Below, piece after piece: positions 24,439 to 36,108 of a stretch of DNA of 64,000 nt (the first letter of the stretch is position 1; each line of letters begins with the position of its first letter). This stretch comes from Trichosanthes cucumerina. Its lineage: Eukaryota > Streptophyta > Magnoliopsida > Cucurbitales > Cucurbitaceae. A program made the translations under genes and the position numbers. Location: assembly GCA_036507285.1 (NCBI GenBank), contig CM071836.1, positions 57,633,204 to 57,697,203 on the forward strand, read 5' to 3'. A model generated the notes under the pieces. That model was not told the DNA's origin and ran no database searches. It was given only the letters and a program-made list of their open reading frames with translations.

Positions 24439-24537
24439 AAGTGGGAGTATTTTGTACAAAGGGTTTAAATGCCCTAGTTTATTGTATTTGCATTAATGTA
24501 ATGTTTAGTACTCCACAAGCTTTAGGTCAAGTGGGAG
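24439..24537 (+). other. Paired polypurine tracts (element D)
   Basis: AAGTGGGAG at 24439-24447, right after the pol stop, and again at 24529-24537, two bases before the LTR. Confidence 0.75.
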
Positions 24538-24539
24538 AT

Positions 24540-26102
24540 TGTTGGGATTAATGACCTAAACATGTGTAATCTTTATCAATTAAATAAAGTGTTATTTGTT
24601 TTGATAAGATTACAGTCTTGCTTTTATAAATCCACTAAACTAAGCTCCAAGGCTATAACGTTTATCTTGAAATCAATGTAGTGGACACAATTTGGGTTGA
24701 ATTCATGATTAAAACCAAAATAGTCTATGGTATAAGAATAAGGTTCGAAACCTCATTCTGGTAACACCATGGATGCGACCCACTTTGTAATTAGTACAAA
24801 TGAGGTAATCCAACTAATTCTTGTAGTTGACATGCGAGTGGGGGCATCCTGTATGAAGAGTTCATACAAGACTGGATCGCAAATTATTAGTCTTACCAGT
24901 ATAACACCGTTAACAGGATAAGACTAGTAATTTATAGATGGTTATTAGTGACTTGACCTGAATCCTGAGCAAGTTAAGAACTCCTGCTTATAGGGGTTTG
25001 TCCTTAGACTAGTATAGGTGAGAGTGGACTGTAGCCGACTCAATAAGCCTACCTTCTCAGGGACAGAACCTCGTAGGTAGCTGGCAACTTAACTGTGCAA
25101 GATGGAATTCACTCATTCCTCTACTAAAGAATTAGATAGGTTGTTCCCTTAAGAACTGACTCCAAGTCTTGAACAACGGGGCCCCGCCCTCTATGAGGGT
25201 ATGAGTCTAAGGTAGGACCTTAGACTTGTTGTTCATTAAAGGATAAGTGGTGCTTAAGGAGCAAAGAGGTAATCACAGGGTTAAAACGGTAATTTGACCC
25301 AGCTATGATTAAGAACAACCTGTGAAGGTCGACTCATGGGTAATGACTATATCAGTGGACACAATAATATCTACAGTGAGGAGAGTGCAGCTACAAGTCT
25401 ATAGTGGAGTGACTTGTAGTTAATGAATATTGATTAACTGGATCAAAGAGTTTGATAAGTTAATCTCACATCATTGGAGCTCATGATCTGTAGGTCCATT
25501 AGATCTCTCCGTTGGCTCAACATGGTAATATTGAGGGTATAAAGTTAGAAGTGAAATTGAAGTGTTCAATTTCATACATGAGGAGTTATATCTATTATAT
25601 ATGATGTAATTGATATAATATATAGTTTTAATGTGAATTTGATTCATATATAAACTATATAATAAAGAGAGATTAAAGGAGGGGTAGAATGATCATTTCC
25701 ATCCCATTCCTCTATATATATAGTTGCATGAGATGCAACTAGATTAAGAACTTCTAAGGGTATTCCTAGCCTCCTTGTTGTGTTGTTGGAAGAGTTCCAA
25801 AACACAAATCTCTCTCACAAAATACCTCAGTACTCCTAAAGGGAACCCACCTTCTTCCCTCACCTAGAGAACAACAAAGAAGATCTGGTGGTGGTGTCGG
25901 TATTCGTACGAGTTCTTGTTGCTGAGATCGTGACCGTGGAGAGAGGAGTACTTGAAGAATGGTTCTTCAAAGGTATATACTTCATGTCCATACTCTTATT
26001 GTATGTTTAATCCATGTTTACGTTCTTGAATTTTCCGTTGTAACTAAATCAAGAGCGCGCGATTCGCAATCGCTTCGGCTGCGGGGACTTCGATTCCCTT
26101 CA
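24540..26102 (+). repeat. 3' LTR of element D
   Basis: It starts TGTTGGGATT after the polypurine tract and ends ATTCCCTTCA before TTGTG. It carries the hairpin at 25722-25740 and the donor-like CAAAG/GTATAT, with the GT at 25973-25974. Length matches the 5' LTR within 2 bp. Confidence 0.95.
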
Positions 26103-27150
26103 TTGTGTCCATTGATATAACCAATGCCCGTGAGTCGACCCTTCACAGGTTGTTCGTAGACACTGTTGGGTAAAATTATCGTTTTACCCCTTTGTCTACC
26201 TCTTGCTTCTTAAGTCCCAACTGCTCGTCTAATGAACAACAACGTTGTATGGTCAAACATAAACAACATCCCTCTCGGGCCAGTAAGAGGGTGGGCGCTC
26301 GTTGTCCAAGCCATGGAGACAACACTTAAGGAAATATCCCCTCTAGTTTCCCTAAGTCGGGAACGAGTGAATTCCATCTCGCATAGTCAAGTTCCCAGCT
26401 CCCCACGTGGTCCTGTCCGTGAGAAGATAGGCATATTGGGCAAGTAACTTTTACCACCCTCACCCGTACTAGTCAAAGGACAACCCCCCGCAGACACGAG
26501 TCTGCAACACGCTCAGGATTAAGGTCGAGTCACTATTTGTCATCTACGAAGTTATTAGTCCTATACTACATCAGTAGGTCTAATAATTCACGGTCTGGTC
26601 TTGTACAATCTCATTGCACAGGATGCCCCCACTCGCATATCAAGCATATGAACGAGATGGATCACCTCGTTTGTATCTAATACAAAGCGGGTCGCATCCA
26701 CAGCGTTTTCAGGATTAGGTCTCCAACCCTATCCGTATATTGTAGACCGTTCGGGTCATTAAATCGAACGTGATCCTCTCCGTGTGTTCATTACGCACCG
26801 TTAAAGTTCTAGTTCTCTCATAAATCAATGACCCTGGACCTTAGTTTATTGGATAGAGTTTGTAAATATGCAAGACATGAAGTGATGAAAAAATAACTCT
26901 TATTTATTTCAATAAGTAATATTACAAACATGTATGAGATTAGGACATACATCCATACATAAACAATAACTCTTTATTGATTTAATTAGAACATTATTTA
27001 GAAACTACGAGTTTTAGGGCATAAAACCCAACAAACTCCCACTTGAACTAAAACTCTACTGGGGTACATTACAATCTAAAACAGTGGTTACAGAGATAAA
27101 CTACAATAAACTAAGGCATCCATATACCTATTACATGTCTCCCACTTGCC

Positions 27151-29775
27151 CTAGATTATCCTATGTACATATCTCATAGACTAGACTATCATGTTGACCC
27201 TCGAGCACTTTAGCTGTGTGAGTCATTTTAAAAGGATCAACAATGTTGTGGTCCAAAGTGATCTTCTTGAATATCACATCTCCTCATGGCACTGTCTCCC
27301 GAATGAGATTATATTTCCTCTCGATTTTCTTCCCTCCCTTGTGGCTACGAGATTCCTTCGAATTGGCTACTGCACAACTGTTGTCATAGTATATGGTGAT
27401 AGGAAATTCCATATTTGGAACAACATCCAAATCAGTCAAGAATTTTCTTAGCCAAACAACCTTTTTAGCTGCTTCACAAGCAACAACATATTCTACCTCA
27501 TAGTGGAGTCGACGATGCATCCTTGCTTGATGCTACGCCAAACTATAGCTCCCCCGTTAAGGGTGAAAACTGATCCCGATGTGGATTTCCGAGAATCCTT
27601 ATTGATCTGAAAATCAGAACCAGTGTATCCTTTGAGGATCAAATCCTTAAACCCATACACAAAAGTGTAGTCCCTCGTTCTCCTTAGATACTTGAGAATA
27701 TTTTTAACTGTGGTCTAGTGGTCTAAACCTCGATTGGACTAGTCCCTAGGGACTATTCCCACAACATAGCAAATGTCAGGCCTCGTGCATAGCATAACAT
27801 ACATTAAGCTACCTACTGTCGAGGCATAGGGAATGCGTCTCATATCCTCAACTTCTTGAGGTGACTTAGGACACTATTCCTTGGACAAATGAATTCCATG
27901 CCTACAGGGAAATAAACCCCTTTTGGAATTCTCCATCGGATATCGGACCAACATTTTGTCGATATAAGATGCTTGAGACAAAGCTATCGTTTTGTTCTTG
28001 CGATTCCTAAAAATTAAAATCCCAAGAGCATACTGCGCCTCTCGCAAATCATTCATTTGGAATTGGGTTGCCAGTCAATTCTTTATGTCAGTAAGGTATC
28101 CTACGTCATTCCCAAGTAGGATATAATCCACATAAAGTATTAAGAAACCTATTTTATCGTTGATGATCCTCTTGTAAACACAAGGCTCATCAACGTTTTG
28201 GTCAAAGCCATAAGACTTCATCACAATATCAAATCTTATGTTCCAAGATCTGGATGCTTGCTTCAATCCATAAATGGACCGATTGAGCTTGCAAACTTTT
28301 TGCTCCTGACCTTGGGCTATGAACCGTTCAGGCTGAGACATATAGATACTCTCGTCAAGATTACCATTCAAAAAGGCAGTCTTGAGGTCCATTTGCCAAA
28401 TTTCATATTCATAAAATGCGGCTATGGACAAGAGTATCCTTATGGACTTTAACATAGCAACAGGAGAAAACGTTTCCTCACAGTCAACTCCTTCCCTTTG
28501 GGTAAAAACCCTTTGGTACGAGTCTAGCCTTAAATGCATGTACCTTTATGACTGCATCTCATTTTCTCTTATAAATCAATTTGCACCCTATGGTTCTCAA
28601 CCCTCAGGTTGGTCTACAAGTTCCCGAACCGAATTGAAGTATATTGATTGCATTTCAAGGTCCATGGCTTAATCCATTGGTCCTTATTTACGTCATTAAT
28701 TGCATGTTTATAAGACAATCGATCATCTACGCCATCATCAGGTATGACAACCTGAGTTTCAGCTAAACCCAAGTAGCGGTCTGGTTGTGAAACAACCCTC
28801 CCACTGCATCGAGGCAATTCCAACGATTGAGAAGGACGAGATTGACTTGATGTGTCGGCTTCGTCATCAACCGTTGATGAAGGTCCAGCCTGGTCAACAA
28901 CTGTTATTGACTCCCCTGTAGCTTCATTGAATACTAATTTACTACGTGATTTGTGGTTCTTCATGAAATCTTCACCCAAAAAAGTAGCGTTTTTTCATAC
29001 AAGCACCTTATTTTCTTGTGGGTCGTAGAAAAGACCACCTCTCATTTCTTTGGGATAACCTACAAATAGGCATAATCTTGAACAAGGTTCCAATTTCTTC
29101 GGGTTTGTCACTAGCACATGTGTTGGACAACCCCAAATCCTGAAGTGATGTAAACTAGGTTTACACCCCTTCCACAACTCAAAAGGTATTTCTGAAACAC
29201 TCTTTGATGGAACAGTGTTTAAGATTTAAACTGCAGTCTCTACTGCGTAAACCCAAAATGAGTCCGGCAATTGAGCATAGCACATCATAGATCGAACAAT
29301 ATCTAACAAGGTTCTATTTCTCATTTTTGACACACCATTCTGTTTTGGTGTATTAGGTGTTGAGAGTTGCGACTGGATTCCATGTTCTATCAAATAGTCC
29401 TTGAATCTTAAGTCCATATATTCTCCACACCGATTGGATCGAAGTGTCTTAATGGTTTTCTCTAATGCATTTTCAACTTCAGCCTTAAACTCTATTAACT
29501 TTTCAAGAGCCTCAGACTTATGATGCATTATATATAGACAAACATACCTCATTATATATAGACAAACATACCTCGAATAATCATCTATGAAAGAGATGAA
29601 ATATTTGTATCCTCCTTGAGCTTTAACATTCACTGGACCACAAAGATTCGAATGTATAAGCTCCAACGGCTCGTTGGAAGTCCATTCTTTACTAATCTCT
29701 TAGTCATTTTTCCTTTTAGACAGGATTCACATGGAGGTAAAGAATCGTCTTCTAACTCGTTTAGAAGTCCATTCT
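27151..29775 (-). pseudogene. Copia integrase, RT, RNase H (element H)
   Basis: Integrase: PPCESCLKGKMTKR keeps the zinc cysteines, but the first two catalytic Asp are Asn (HSNLCGP, RSNRCGEY), while NGVSKMRN stands at the Glu segment. A 24-bp in-frame duplication lies at about 29527-29574 (VCLYIMRY repeated). RT follows from 28979: GCKW-type text is broken near 28600, and the active site reads YVDY (28134-28123) with the second Asp lost. The RNase H end (DNSCAVANSKES) lies in 27520-27284 and pol ends at 27153-27151. Many stops and shifts are present. The element could not make active enzymes. Confidence 0.88.
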
Positions 29776-32236
29776 GTAAACCCGAGATCTTTTCTTGGAA
29801 CCTCCTTATTATCAAACAACAAAAAGAAAGAAGAAATGAATGTTTAAAACTTGGTTTTCCATGTTTTAAAAAGGAAAGAAATGAAGTGAAAGGCAAAAGG
29901 AAAACAAGGAAGGAAAGTTTAAACCATTTCGGTTTGGATTGCTTTTAAGACAAAAGAAGAAAAGGAAATGAAACAAATGTTTAATATACTAAGTTTGCTT
30001 TGTTTTGCAAAGAAAAGATAAGAAATGAAAAGATAAAGGAAGGAAAAAGAAAAGAAAAGAAAAGAAAGGAAAGGAAAGGAAAGGTGGATGGTGGATGGTG
30101 GGACCCCACCTTGTTTCTTTTTTTTTAAAAAGGCTTTCCCCATCGATTTCTCCTCATTTTATGAAGTAAAGGCAAGGGTTTTCGTGGGAGAAGCTTAAAG
30201 GAAGAAGAAGAAGGTGGTTTTGGTCTTTGGATTTGCGTAAGAGAGAGGAGAGAACTCAAGCAATTGGTATAACAATGAAGGTAATCACTCTGCCATGTTC
30301 GCTATTTTGTTCATCTCGAGCTCCACAGAAAGGTAAGAGCTGAGATTTTGTTTCGTGCAAGTTAACTCATATTGGAACAAAATTCGTGAAGGATACTCGA
30401 GCAAATTCGGATCTTAAGCTACAGATTTGTGAAGAGGAAGTCGAACACGTAATTTCTTCATCAAATCCGAGAAGTCTCACGATGTTTTGGTTGTACTTGA
30501 CCTGTAGAATTGAAATCAGAAGCTCTATTAGGTATGGTTGGAAATCTTATTGAATTTCCTACAACTTTCATGAAGGAATCGTGAATAGAAAATGATTAGA
30601 AGATGTTGTAAATAGCAGGTCACGTTTCGGGTTACAGCAGAAATTCGAATCTGGAATAGCAGAAGTTGGTTCCGGGGAAAGAAGCTTTCGAGGTATTTCT
30701 GAACCAATCTATTGGGAATTTCAATTTCATGTCTTCATATGAATTTTAGAGGATTCGCAAAGGAAGAGTTTGGTATAAATTTCACCCTGTTTGGCTAAGT
30801 AATGAAGAATTTATGGCTGTCTGAATACAGGGCATAAAATCTGTTAAATGCTGGAATTTTTGTTGGAGTGTTTTCTTGTAGTTTTAAAGTTAAAACCATG
30901 AGCTCGAGGTTCTAAAACATAGTTTTGGTTTGTTTGATGTGCCAAGAACGAATAGGTCGAGTGTAATGGTCAAGACTCTAGTTCTAACATCGTGAGTGAC
31001 AAAACGAACTTCGATAATGAGCTATATGCTTGAAAAATGCTTTAAGAAATGCAAGTTTTCTTTGGAATGAATTGTTTCAAAGCTTTGTGTTTTATTTTTG
31101 AACACATGTCTATGAGTATTCTTGTTTTCCTAGAAATGTTTCAAGTGTTCATTGTGACCCTAAAATTCTTTATAAAGTTTATACATGAGCATATGTCCAA
31201 TGGTTGCCAAAACTTATGAAAATGTGATGATTTCAAGCAAGCATGTACTAGCAAGTATGTTTTAAAGATTTCGATTTTATGAACAAGTCGAGTAAGCTTG
31301 AGTTTTATGAAAGAGAAGATAAGCGGGCATGTTCAATGTTTTCATGTGATTTTTACGAGATATTGAGCCCGAGGCTTTATGGTACCGTGTGCACACAGGT
31401 CTTATTCTCATTGTCGACGTTGAGTGTACTCCGTGACAACGCCGCCATTGTCGTGAGTCTTTGGCGGGCCCCACTACGACAAAGACGATGGGAGTCTTTG
31501 GCGGGCCCCACTACATCGTAGAATAAACGTTGGTGTATCTTTGGCGTCCTACACAACGTAGATTGTGACATGTTTTAAAAAGAGTTTATATCATTTACAT
31601 GCCTTACGAGATTTTAACGGTGTCTTGCTTGTTTTCATGAAAAGCTATAATGATTACACGATTACTTTTAACGCTTGATTCTGGATGCATATGCTCATAG
31701 ATGGCAGGTGATATGATTTACGAGTTAATAGCTTTCTTTTAAACTCAAGTCACTCACCGAGCTTCATAGCTCATTCTTCCAAAGTGTTTTTCCCACTTTT
31801 CGTGCAGAGATCGAGCTCCGGTGCACGAGAACACCGCCATAGTCTGCTTTGAAGCTTCACATGTTTGATATTTTATACGTGTGGTGTGGTGTGGTTTAGC
31901 AAGTCCATATGTCTGTAAATTATTTTAAGAGAACTATGTAGTTATAGTCGTATGTGCTTTAGAGGTTGTGGTTGCTTAATTAGTGGTTTGGACTGTTTGT
32001 GGTTACGATGTTCTTGCTCATCTTAGTTTCAAGAGAGACTTAAGAAGAGTTTCTCCTCATGTACGTCTTATAGATGTCCGGTTTCATTGAGTTAAGTTTA
32101 AAGTGTTCCATATGCGAACATAGTTTGTTTTTAGGTAAAGTAGTGTCAGCAGGTATTGTTAAGAGGTAACAATGTCTGTTGGCTTCATGCCGTCTCCCGG
32201 GCTAAGTTAGCAAGTGGTTCGGGAGGGGGTGTGACA
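29776..32236 (-). mobile_element. Solo LTR I (TGTCACACCCCC family)
   Basis: About 2.46 kb flanked by CATTC (29771-29775 and 32237-32241) inside the H integrase region. On the minus strand it starts TGTCACACCCCCTCCCGAAC and ends GGGTTTACA. J (38454-40766) is a full-length relative in the other orientation. No gag, pol, primer-binding site or polypurine tract is seen, so it is a solo LTR. I think it is gypsy-type but cannot assign the family. AG-rich low-complexity DNA occupies 29815-30080. Confidence 0.88.
31455..31514 (+). repeat. Short tandem repeat in LTR I
   Basis: The 23-bp unit GAGTCTTTGGCGGGCCCCAC(TAC) occurs at 31455-31477 and 31492-31514, with a degenerate third copy near 31536. Confidence 0.75.
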
Positions 32237-32241
32237 CATTC

Positions 32242-33524
32242 TTTACTAATCTCTCAATCTAGTTGAGATTTATGTGACCTAGTCTTTGATGCCAAAGATA
32301 GGTATTTTTGTTTGGAGAGATCTTTTGCCTTTTACTTTGAGTATTTGCAGTTTTAAACATCTCATGATTTAAAATTGCTTTAATTTTAGTCGGTCTTATA
32401 ACGTATAAAATGTTTTCCAGTTTAGCTGAACAAATGTTGACATCTTTTTGGAAATGAACGCTTCATTAATAGAAAAGGTAATGCAATAACCATGTTCAAT
32501 TAAACATGAGATAGATAATAAATTCCTCTTACTCTTAGGAACTATGTACAAATTTTCTAAAAATAAAAATCTATGTCTAAAAAACAATTTAGCATCTCCC
32601 ACTGCACGAGCGGAGACGACGTCTCACGTTCCGACCGTGAGCGTCATCTCGAGCTCCGTGAAGGAACTACTTTTCTGAAACGATGAGCAAACGTGGTTAG
32701 TGGGTCCTGAATCAAGTATCCAGGTAAAGTCACCACTTTCCACTAAACATGTTTCTATCAAGTAAATCATATTTACCTTTCCTCTCTTTGAGCTCCCTGT
32801 TTGCAGTAGCAGAAGCCTTCCCCTATCCTCATTTTCTCTTCTTCTGAGTCTTCTTGATCACAGAAGAGGAACCGCAAGACTTGGTTCCAGAGGATGAACC
32901 CTTCTGGAACTTTCTGGAATGGGCAAAAAGATTTGCCTCTCCACCAACATGTCCCTTATTTTCAACAAGTGACTGGTAATTCTGCAGCTCGTTTAGGAGG
33001 GATGTCAGGTTATACTCTATTTTGTTCATCATTGCGCTGTTGTCGAATTGTAGGAAGCTCTTCGGAAGAGATTCCAGGATGAACGATACCTGTCTTTGCT
33101 CGTGCATGACCTCCCCGTTCATCTCGACCACGTTGAAGTGAACCATCAGATCGAGAACATGTTCTCTCACTGCAGTTCCCTCCTTCGTGTGCGCGTTATA
33201 AACATATTTGAGGGATTCATGCCGAATTTGGTCAGGCGGTTGTCCAGACAAGTTCTGCAGATAACTCATGATCTCACGAGTTGAGACCATTCCCTTTAGT
33301 TTCCTGGTCACAACATCTATCTGCTAGTCAGGATTTAGGCCTTGGCCTTCTCATTGGCCTTGGTTCAGCGGTCATACGCGTCCCTAACAGATTGAGGCAC
33401 GTTTCGAGTAATGACCTGAGGACATTCCTCAGTCAGTACGAACTGAAGGTTGTCTGTAACCAGAATCGTATTTAAGTTGGACTTCCACGTAGTCTAATTT
33501 TTTCCAGTTAATCGTTTACTTTAT
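32242..33524 (-). pseudogene. Copia gag, protease and pre-integrase region (element H)
   Basis: The gag start codon and the bases before it are lost in a small deletion near 33515-33525; coding resemblance begins at RLTGK-like text. Gag capsid text is clear in 33311-32829 (REHVLDLMVHFNVVEMNG, FILESLPKSFLQF). The CCHC knuckle is deleted, since the serine- and lysine-rich gag tail runs into the protease linker. The protease keeps DSG (near 32720). The pre-integrase region (32602-32396) leads to the zinc-domain His pair and a stop before I interrupts at 32241. This copy could not package RNA. Confidence 0.85.
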
Positions 33525-33933
33525 CCCATTACCAAACCAATCTAATTTAGAAAAATTATTAAGAACCCTAGTGTTTAAATTAAACCTTGAATTTTGCAAC
33601 GATACTTCAAGGGTTTAGAATAAAAGCCACTGTCGGGTGGTCAGACACTCCTCCCCTGAATTGAGACTATCTCAACTAATTATCAGTACCAAAACATCTC
33701 ATGTCCCAATGATTCTTAGCTACCGTTTATTTGGTCAAGGACTCGTTAACTAGCTTAAATTATCTCGTAAATGTTGCCCTACAATTTTCAGATCCAATAG
33801 GTCTGAGCCAACATGCAATTTTTAACAAAGATAATTGTTGAAAAATTACCTAGAAAACCCTATCCATTTCGGGAGTTCGCGGTGTTCCGATCCCTATAGT
33901 AAGGCCCTCCGTAGGATTTGCCTACCCCAGGAC
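33525..33933 (-). other. Leader remnant of element H
   Basis: The sequence is the reverse complement of the last 400 or so bases of the R leader (61130-61530), cut at 33933 by LTR fragment U. No coding region. The acceptor-like CAG before gag is lost in the deletion. Confidence 0.8.
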
Positions 33934-34181
33934 TGTTGGGATGTATGCCCTAATCTCGTGAAGTTTGTAATACTTATTGTTTTAATAAATAAAGGTTCTT
34001 TATTTATCAAACTTTGTATCTCACATTTTATAAACTTAATCAAATAAACTAAGCTCAAGGATCATATTATATGAGAGAACTAGAAGAGGAAGATGATGAG
34101 CGTTGAGCTTAGTTTATTGGATTAAGTTTATAAAATGTGAGATACAAAGTTTGATAAATAAACAACCCTCGCTTAATTCGA
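33934..34181. repeat. Inverted LTR fragments U
   Basis: A plus-strand LTR start of the long-LTR subfamily (TGTTGGGATGTATGCCC, 33934) continues for about 150 bp and is followed by the same part of an LTR inverted. Arms are 33994-34058 and 34103-34168, separated by 44 bp. No full LTR and no target duplication were found. Confidence 0.8.
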
Positions 34182-35759
34182 TGTTGGGATTTGTGCCCAA
34201 AACTTATGTAATTTTGATCAAATAAATAAAGAATTATTTATTTTGATAAAATTATATTCTTGCTTTGTAAATCCAATAAACCAAGCTCGAAGGTTATAAT
34301 GTATCATGAACATCAGTGTAGTAGACACTATTTGGATTATGTTCAATAGTATAACCTAAATGGTCTATGGTATAAGAATAAGGTTGGAAACCTTATTCTG
34401 GTAACACCATGGATGCGACCAACTTTGTAATTAGCACAAATAAGGTAATCCAACTGATTCATGTAGTTGACATGCGAGTGGAGGCATCCTGTATGAAGAG
34501 GTCATACAAGACCGAACTGCAAATTATTAGTCTCACCAGTATAACGCCGTTAAAAGGATAAGAACTGTTAATTCATAGATGGTCATTAGTGGCTCGACCT
34601 GAATCCTGAGCAAGTTAAGAACTCTTACTTATAGAGATTTGTCCTCAGACTAGTATGGGTGAGAGTGGCCTGTAGCCGACTCAATAAGCCTACCTTCTCA
34701 CGGACAGAACCTCGTAGGTAGCTGGGGACTTAACTCTGCAAGATGGAATTCACTCATTCCTATACTAAGGAATTAGATAGGTTATTCTCTTAAGAACTAA
34801 CTCCAGTTCTTGAACGACGGGGCCCCGCCCTATATGAGGGTATGAGTCTATTGTAGGACCTTAGACTTGTTGTTCATTAGAGGATTAGTGGTGCTTAAGG
34901 AACAAAGAGGTAATCACAGGGATAAAACGGTAATTTGACCCAGCCGTGATTACGAAAAACCTGTGAAGGGTCGACTCATGAGTAATGATTATATCAGTGG
35001 GCACAATATAATCTACACTGAGGAGAGTGCAACTTCAAGTCTATAGTCGAGTGACTTGTGGTTAATGAATATTGATTAACTGGATTAAAGAGTTTGATCG
35101 GTTAATCTCACATCATTGGAGCTCATGAACTGTAGGTCCATTAGGTCCCTCCGTTGGCTCAACATGGTAATATTTAGGGTATAAAGTTATGAATGAAATT
35201 GAAGTGTTCAATTTCATACATGAGGTATTATATCAATTATATATGATATTATTGATATAATATATGATTTTAATTTTAATTACATTCACATATAAACCAT
35301 ATAATAGTGGGAGAATAAAGAAAGGATATGATGGTAATTTTCATCCTATTTCCCTATATATATATATAGTTGCATGAGATGCAACTTGATGCAAGCAACA
35401 TCTTGGAAAACCCTAGATCGTAAGTGTTTTGTCTTGTTGGAAAAGTTCAACAAAACATAAACACAATCTCTCTCACAATCTCACCTCATCCTAAAGGATC
35501 CCACCTTCCTCCCTCACCTAGAGAACAAAATAGAAGATCCGGTGGTAGTGTCGGTGATCGTTCGGGTTCGTGTTGCTGAGATTGTAAACGTGGGGGAAGG
35601 AGCACTTGAACAAAGAGTTCTTCAAAGGTAATATCTTGTTGTCCATCTTGTAGAAATGCATGCATAATCTAGTTAGATTAGTTCTTGATTGTAATCCATG
35701 TTACAAAATTAATAACGCGCGATTGACAATTGCTTCCGCTGCGGGATTCGATCCCTTCA
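34182..35759 (+). repeat. LTR M, short-LTR subfamily (1578 bp)
   Basis: It starts TGTTGGGATTTGTGCCC and ends GATCCCTTCA. It has TATATATATATA followed by the hairpin AGTTGCATGAGATGCAACT (35368-35386) and donor-like CAAAG/GTAATA, with the GT at 35638-35639. The flanks (TTCGA and TAAAT) do not match, and neither a polypurine tract nor a primer-binding site adjoins it. It may be the product of recombination between LTRs of two different elements. Confidence 0.88.
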
Positions 35760-36108
35760 TAAATGAGATTTACTTGTCACAGTAACTTATTTAGTGGCGA
35801 GTAGTGACTCTGTCTGGATACTGGCTTCAAGCGCCACAAATCACGTTTGCTCTTTTTTTCAAGGATTAAGTTCCTGACAGCGGCTGCAAGAGGGTGAGAT
35901 AACTCTTAGGGTTTGATCTAGAGAAGTTGTCTCAGCTGCAGCAATTGGCAAGGTGAAGCTGTTTTTTGGCGGGAAGTACTTATTATTGGATAATATGCAC
36001 ATAGTTCATGGGTTTATGAGAAACCTAGTTTCTATATCCTTCCCATTAGAAAAAAATATTTCAGTTTGATTCAAGAGTAATAAAGCGTTTATTTCCATTT
36101 CATTCAAG
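35760..36108 (+). pseudogene. Copia protease fragment (element N)
   Basis: The text reads through the end of gag (DLLVT-like), then protease in which the DSG motif is altered (WILASSATNHVC-like, near 35815), then EGEITLRV, a stop, and the VVSAAAIGKVKLFFG and NLVSIS segments. A stop lies near 36068. It ends at LTR L. Small shifts near the start prevent a single open frame. Confidence 0.75.

Larger units (their letters stand above)
8749..26102 (+). mobile_element. Full-length Ty1/copia element D, hosting E and F
   Basis: D has both LTRs (1561 and 1563 bp), primer-binding site, leader, gag, protease, integrase, RT, RNase H and polypurine tract in copia order. It is flanked by the 5-bp duplication TTGTG. 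Removing E (14618-22771) leaves about 9.2 kb. The first 240 bases of the two LTRs differ at roughly 17 positions by eye, so the insertion is not recent. The coding region is broken in many places. Confidence 0.95.
3615..27033 (-). mobile_element. Ty1/copia element B, minus strand, carrying D, E and F in its LTR
   Basis: Read on the minus strand it runs: 5' LTR (27033 to 7802, split by D), primer-binding site (7799 to 7788), leader (to 5780), a small plus-strand LTR scrap (5779-5645), then gag zinc-knuckle, protease, integrase and the start of RT (to 3615), where A interrupts it. The 3' part lies before the window. The first part of gag is missing at the scrap. I treat leader and pol as one element because orientation and order agree, but the join at 5645-5779 is rearranged, so they could come from two copies. 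Confidence 0.7.
7802..27033 (-). repeat. LTR of element B, split by D (7802-8748 and 26108-27033)
   Basis: The two pieces total about 1.87 kb. The minus-strand LTR starts TGTTGGG at 27033 and ends CCCTTCA at 7802. The break is proven by TTGTG at 8744-8748 and 26103-26107 around D, and by the uninterrupted relative in E, which reads straight through this point (near 15561). A splice-donor-like CAACAA/GTAAGT lies near 7956-7945. Uniquely, one end carries a polypurine tract and pol of H (27034 on), while the other carries a primer-binding site and leader of B. Confidence 0.9.
27034..33933 (-). mobile_element. Copia internal region H, minus strand, with I inside
   Basis: Read from 33933 down: leader remnant, gag, protease, integrase, RT, RNase H, and a polypurine tract at 27044-27036 that abuts the LTR at 27033. 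Its own 5' LTR and primer-binding site are missing; LTR fragment U cuts it at 33934. The leader matches that of R, so H is nearer to the R and O subfamily. A second AAGTGGGAG copy is at 27147-27139. Confidence 0.85.
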
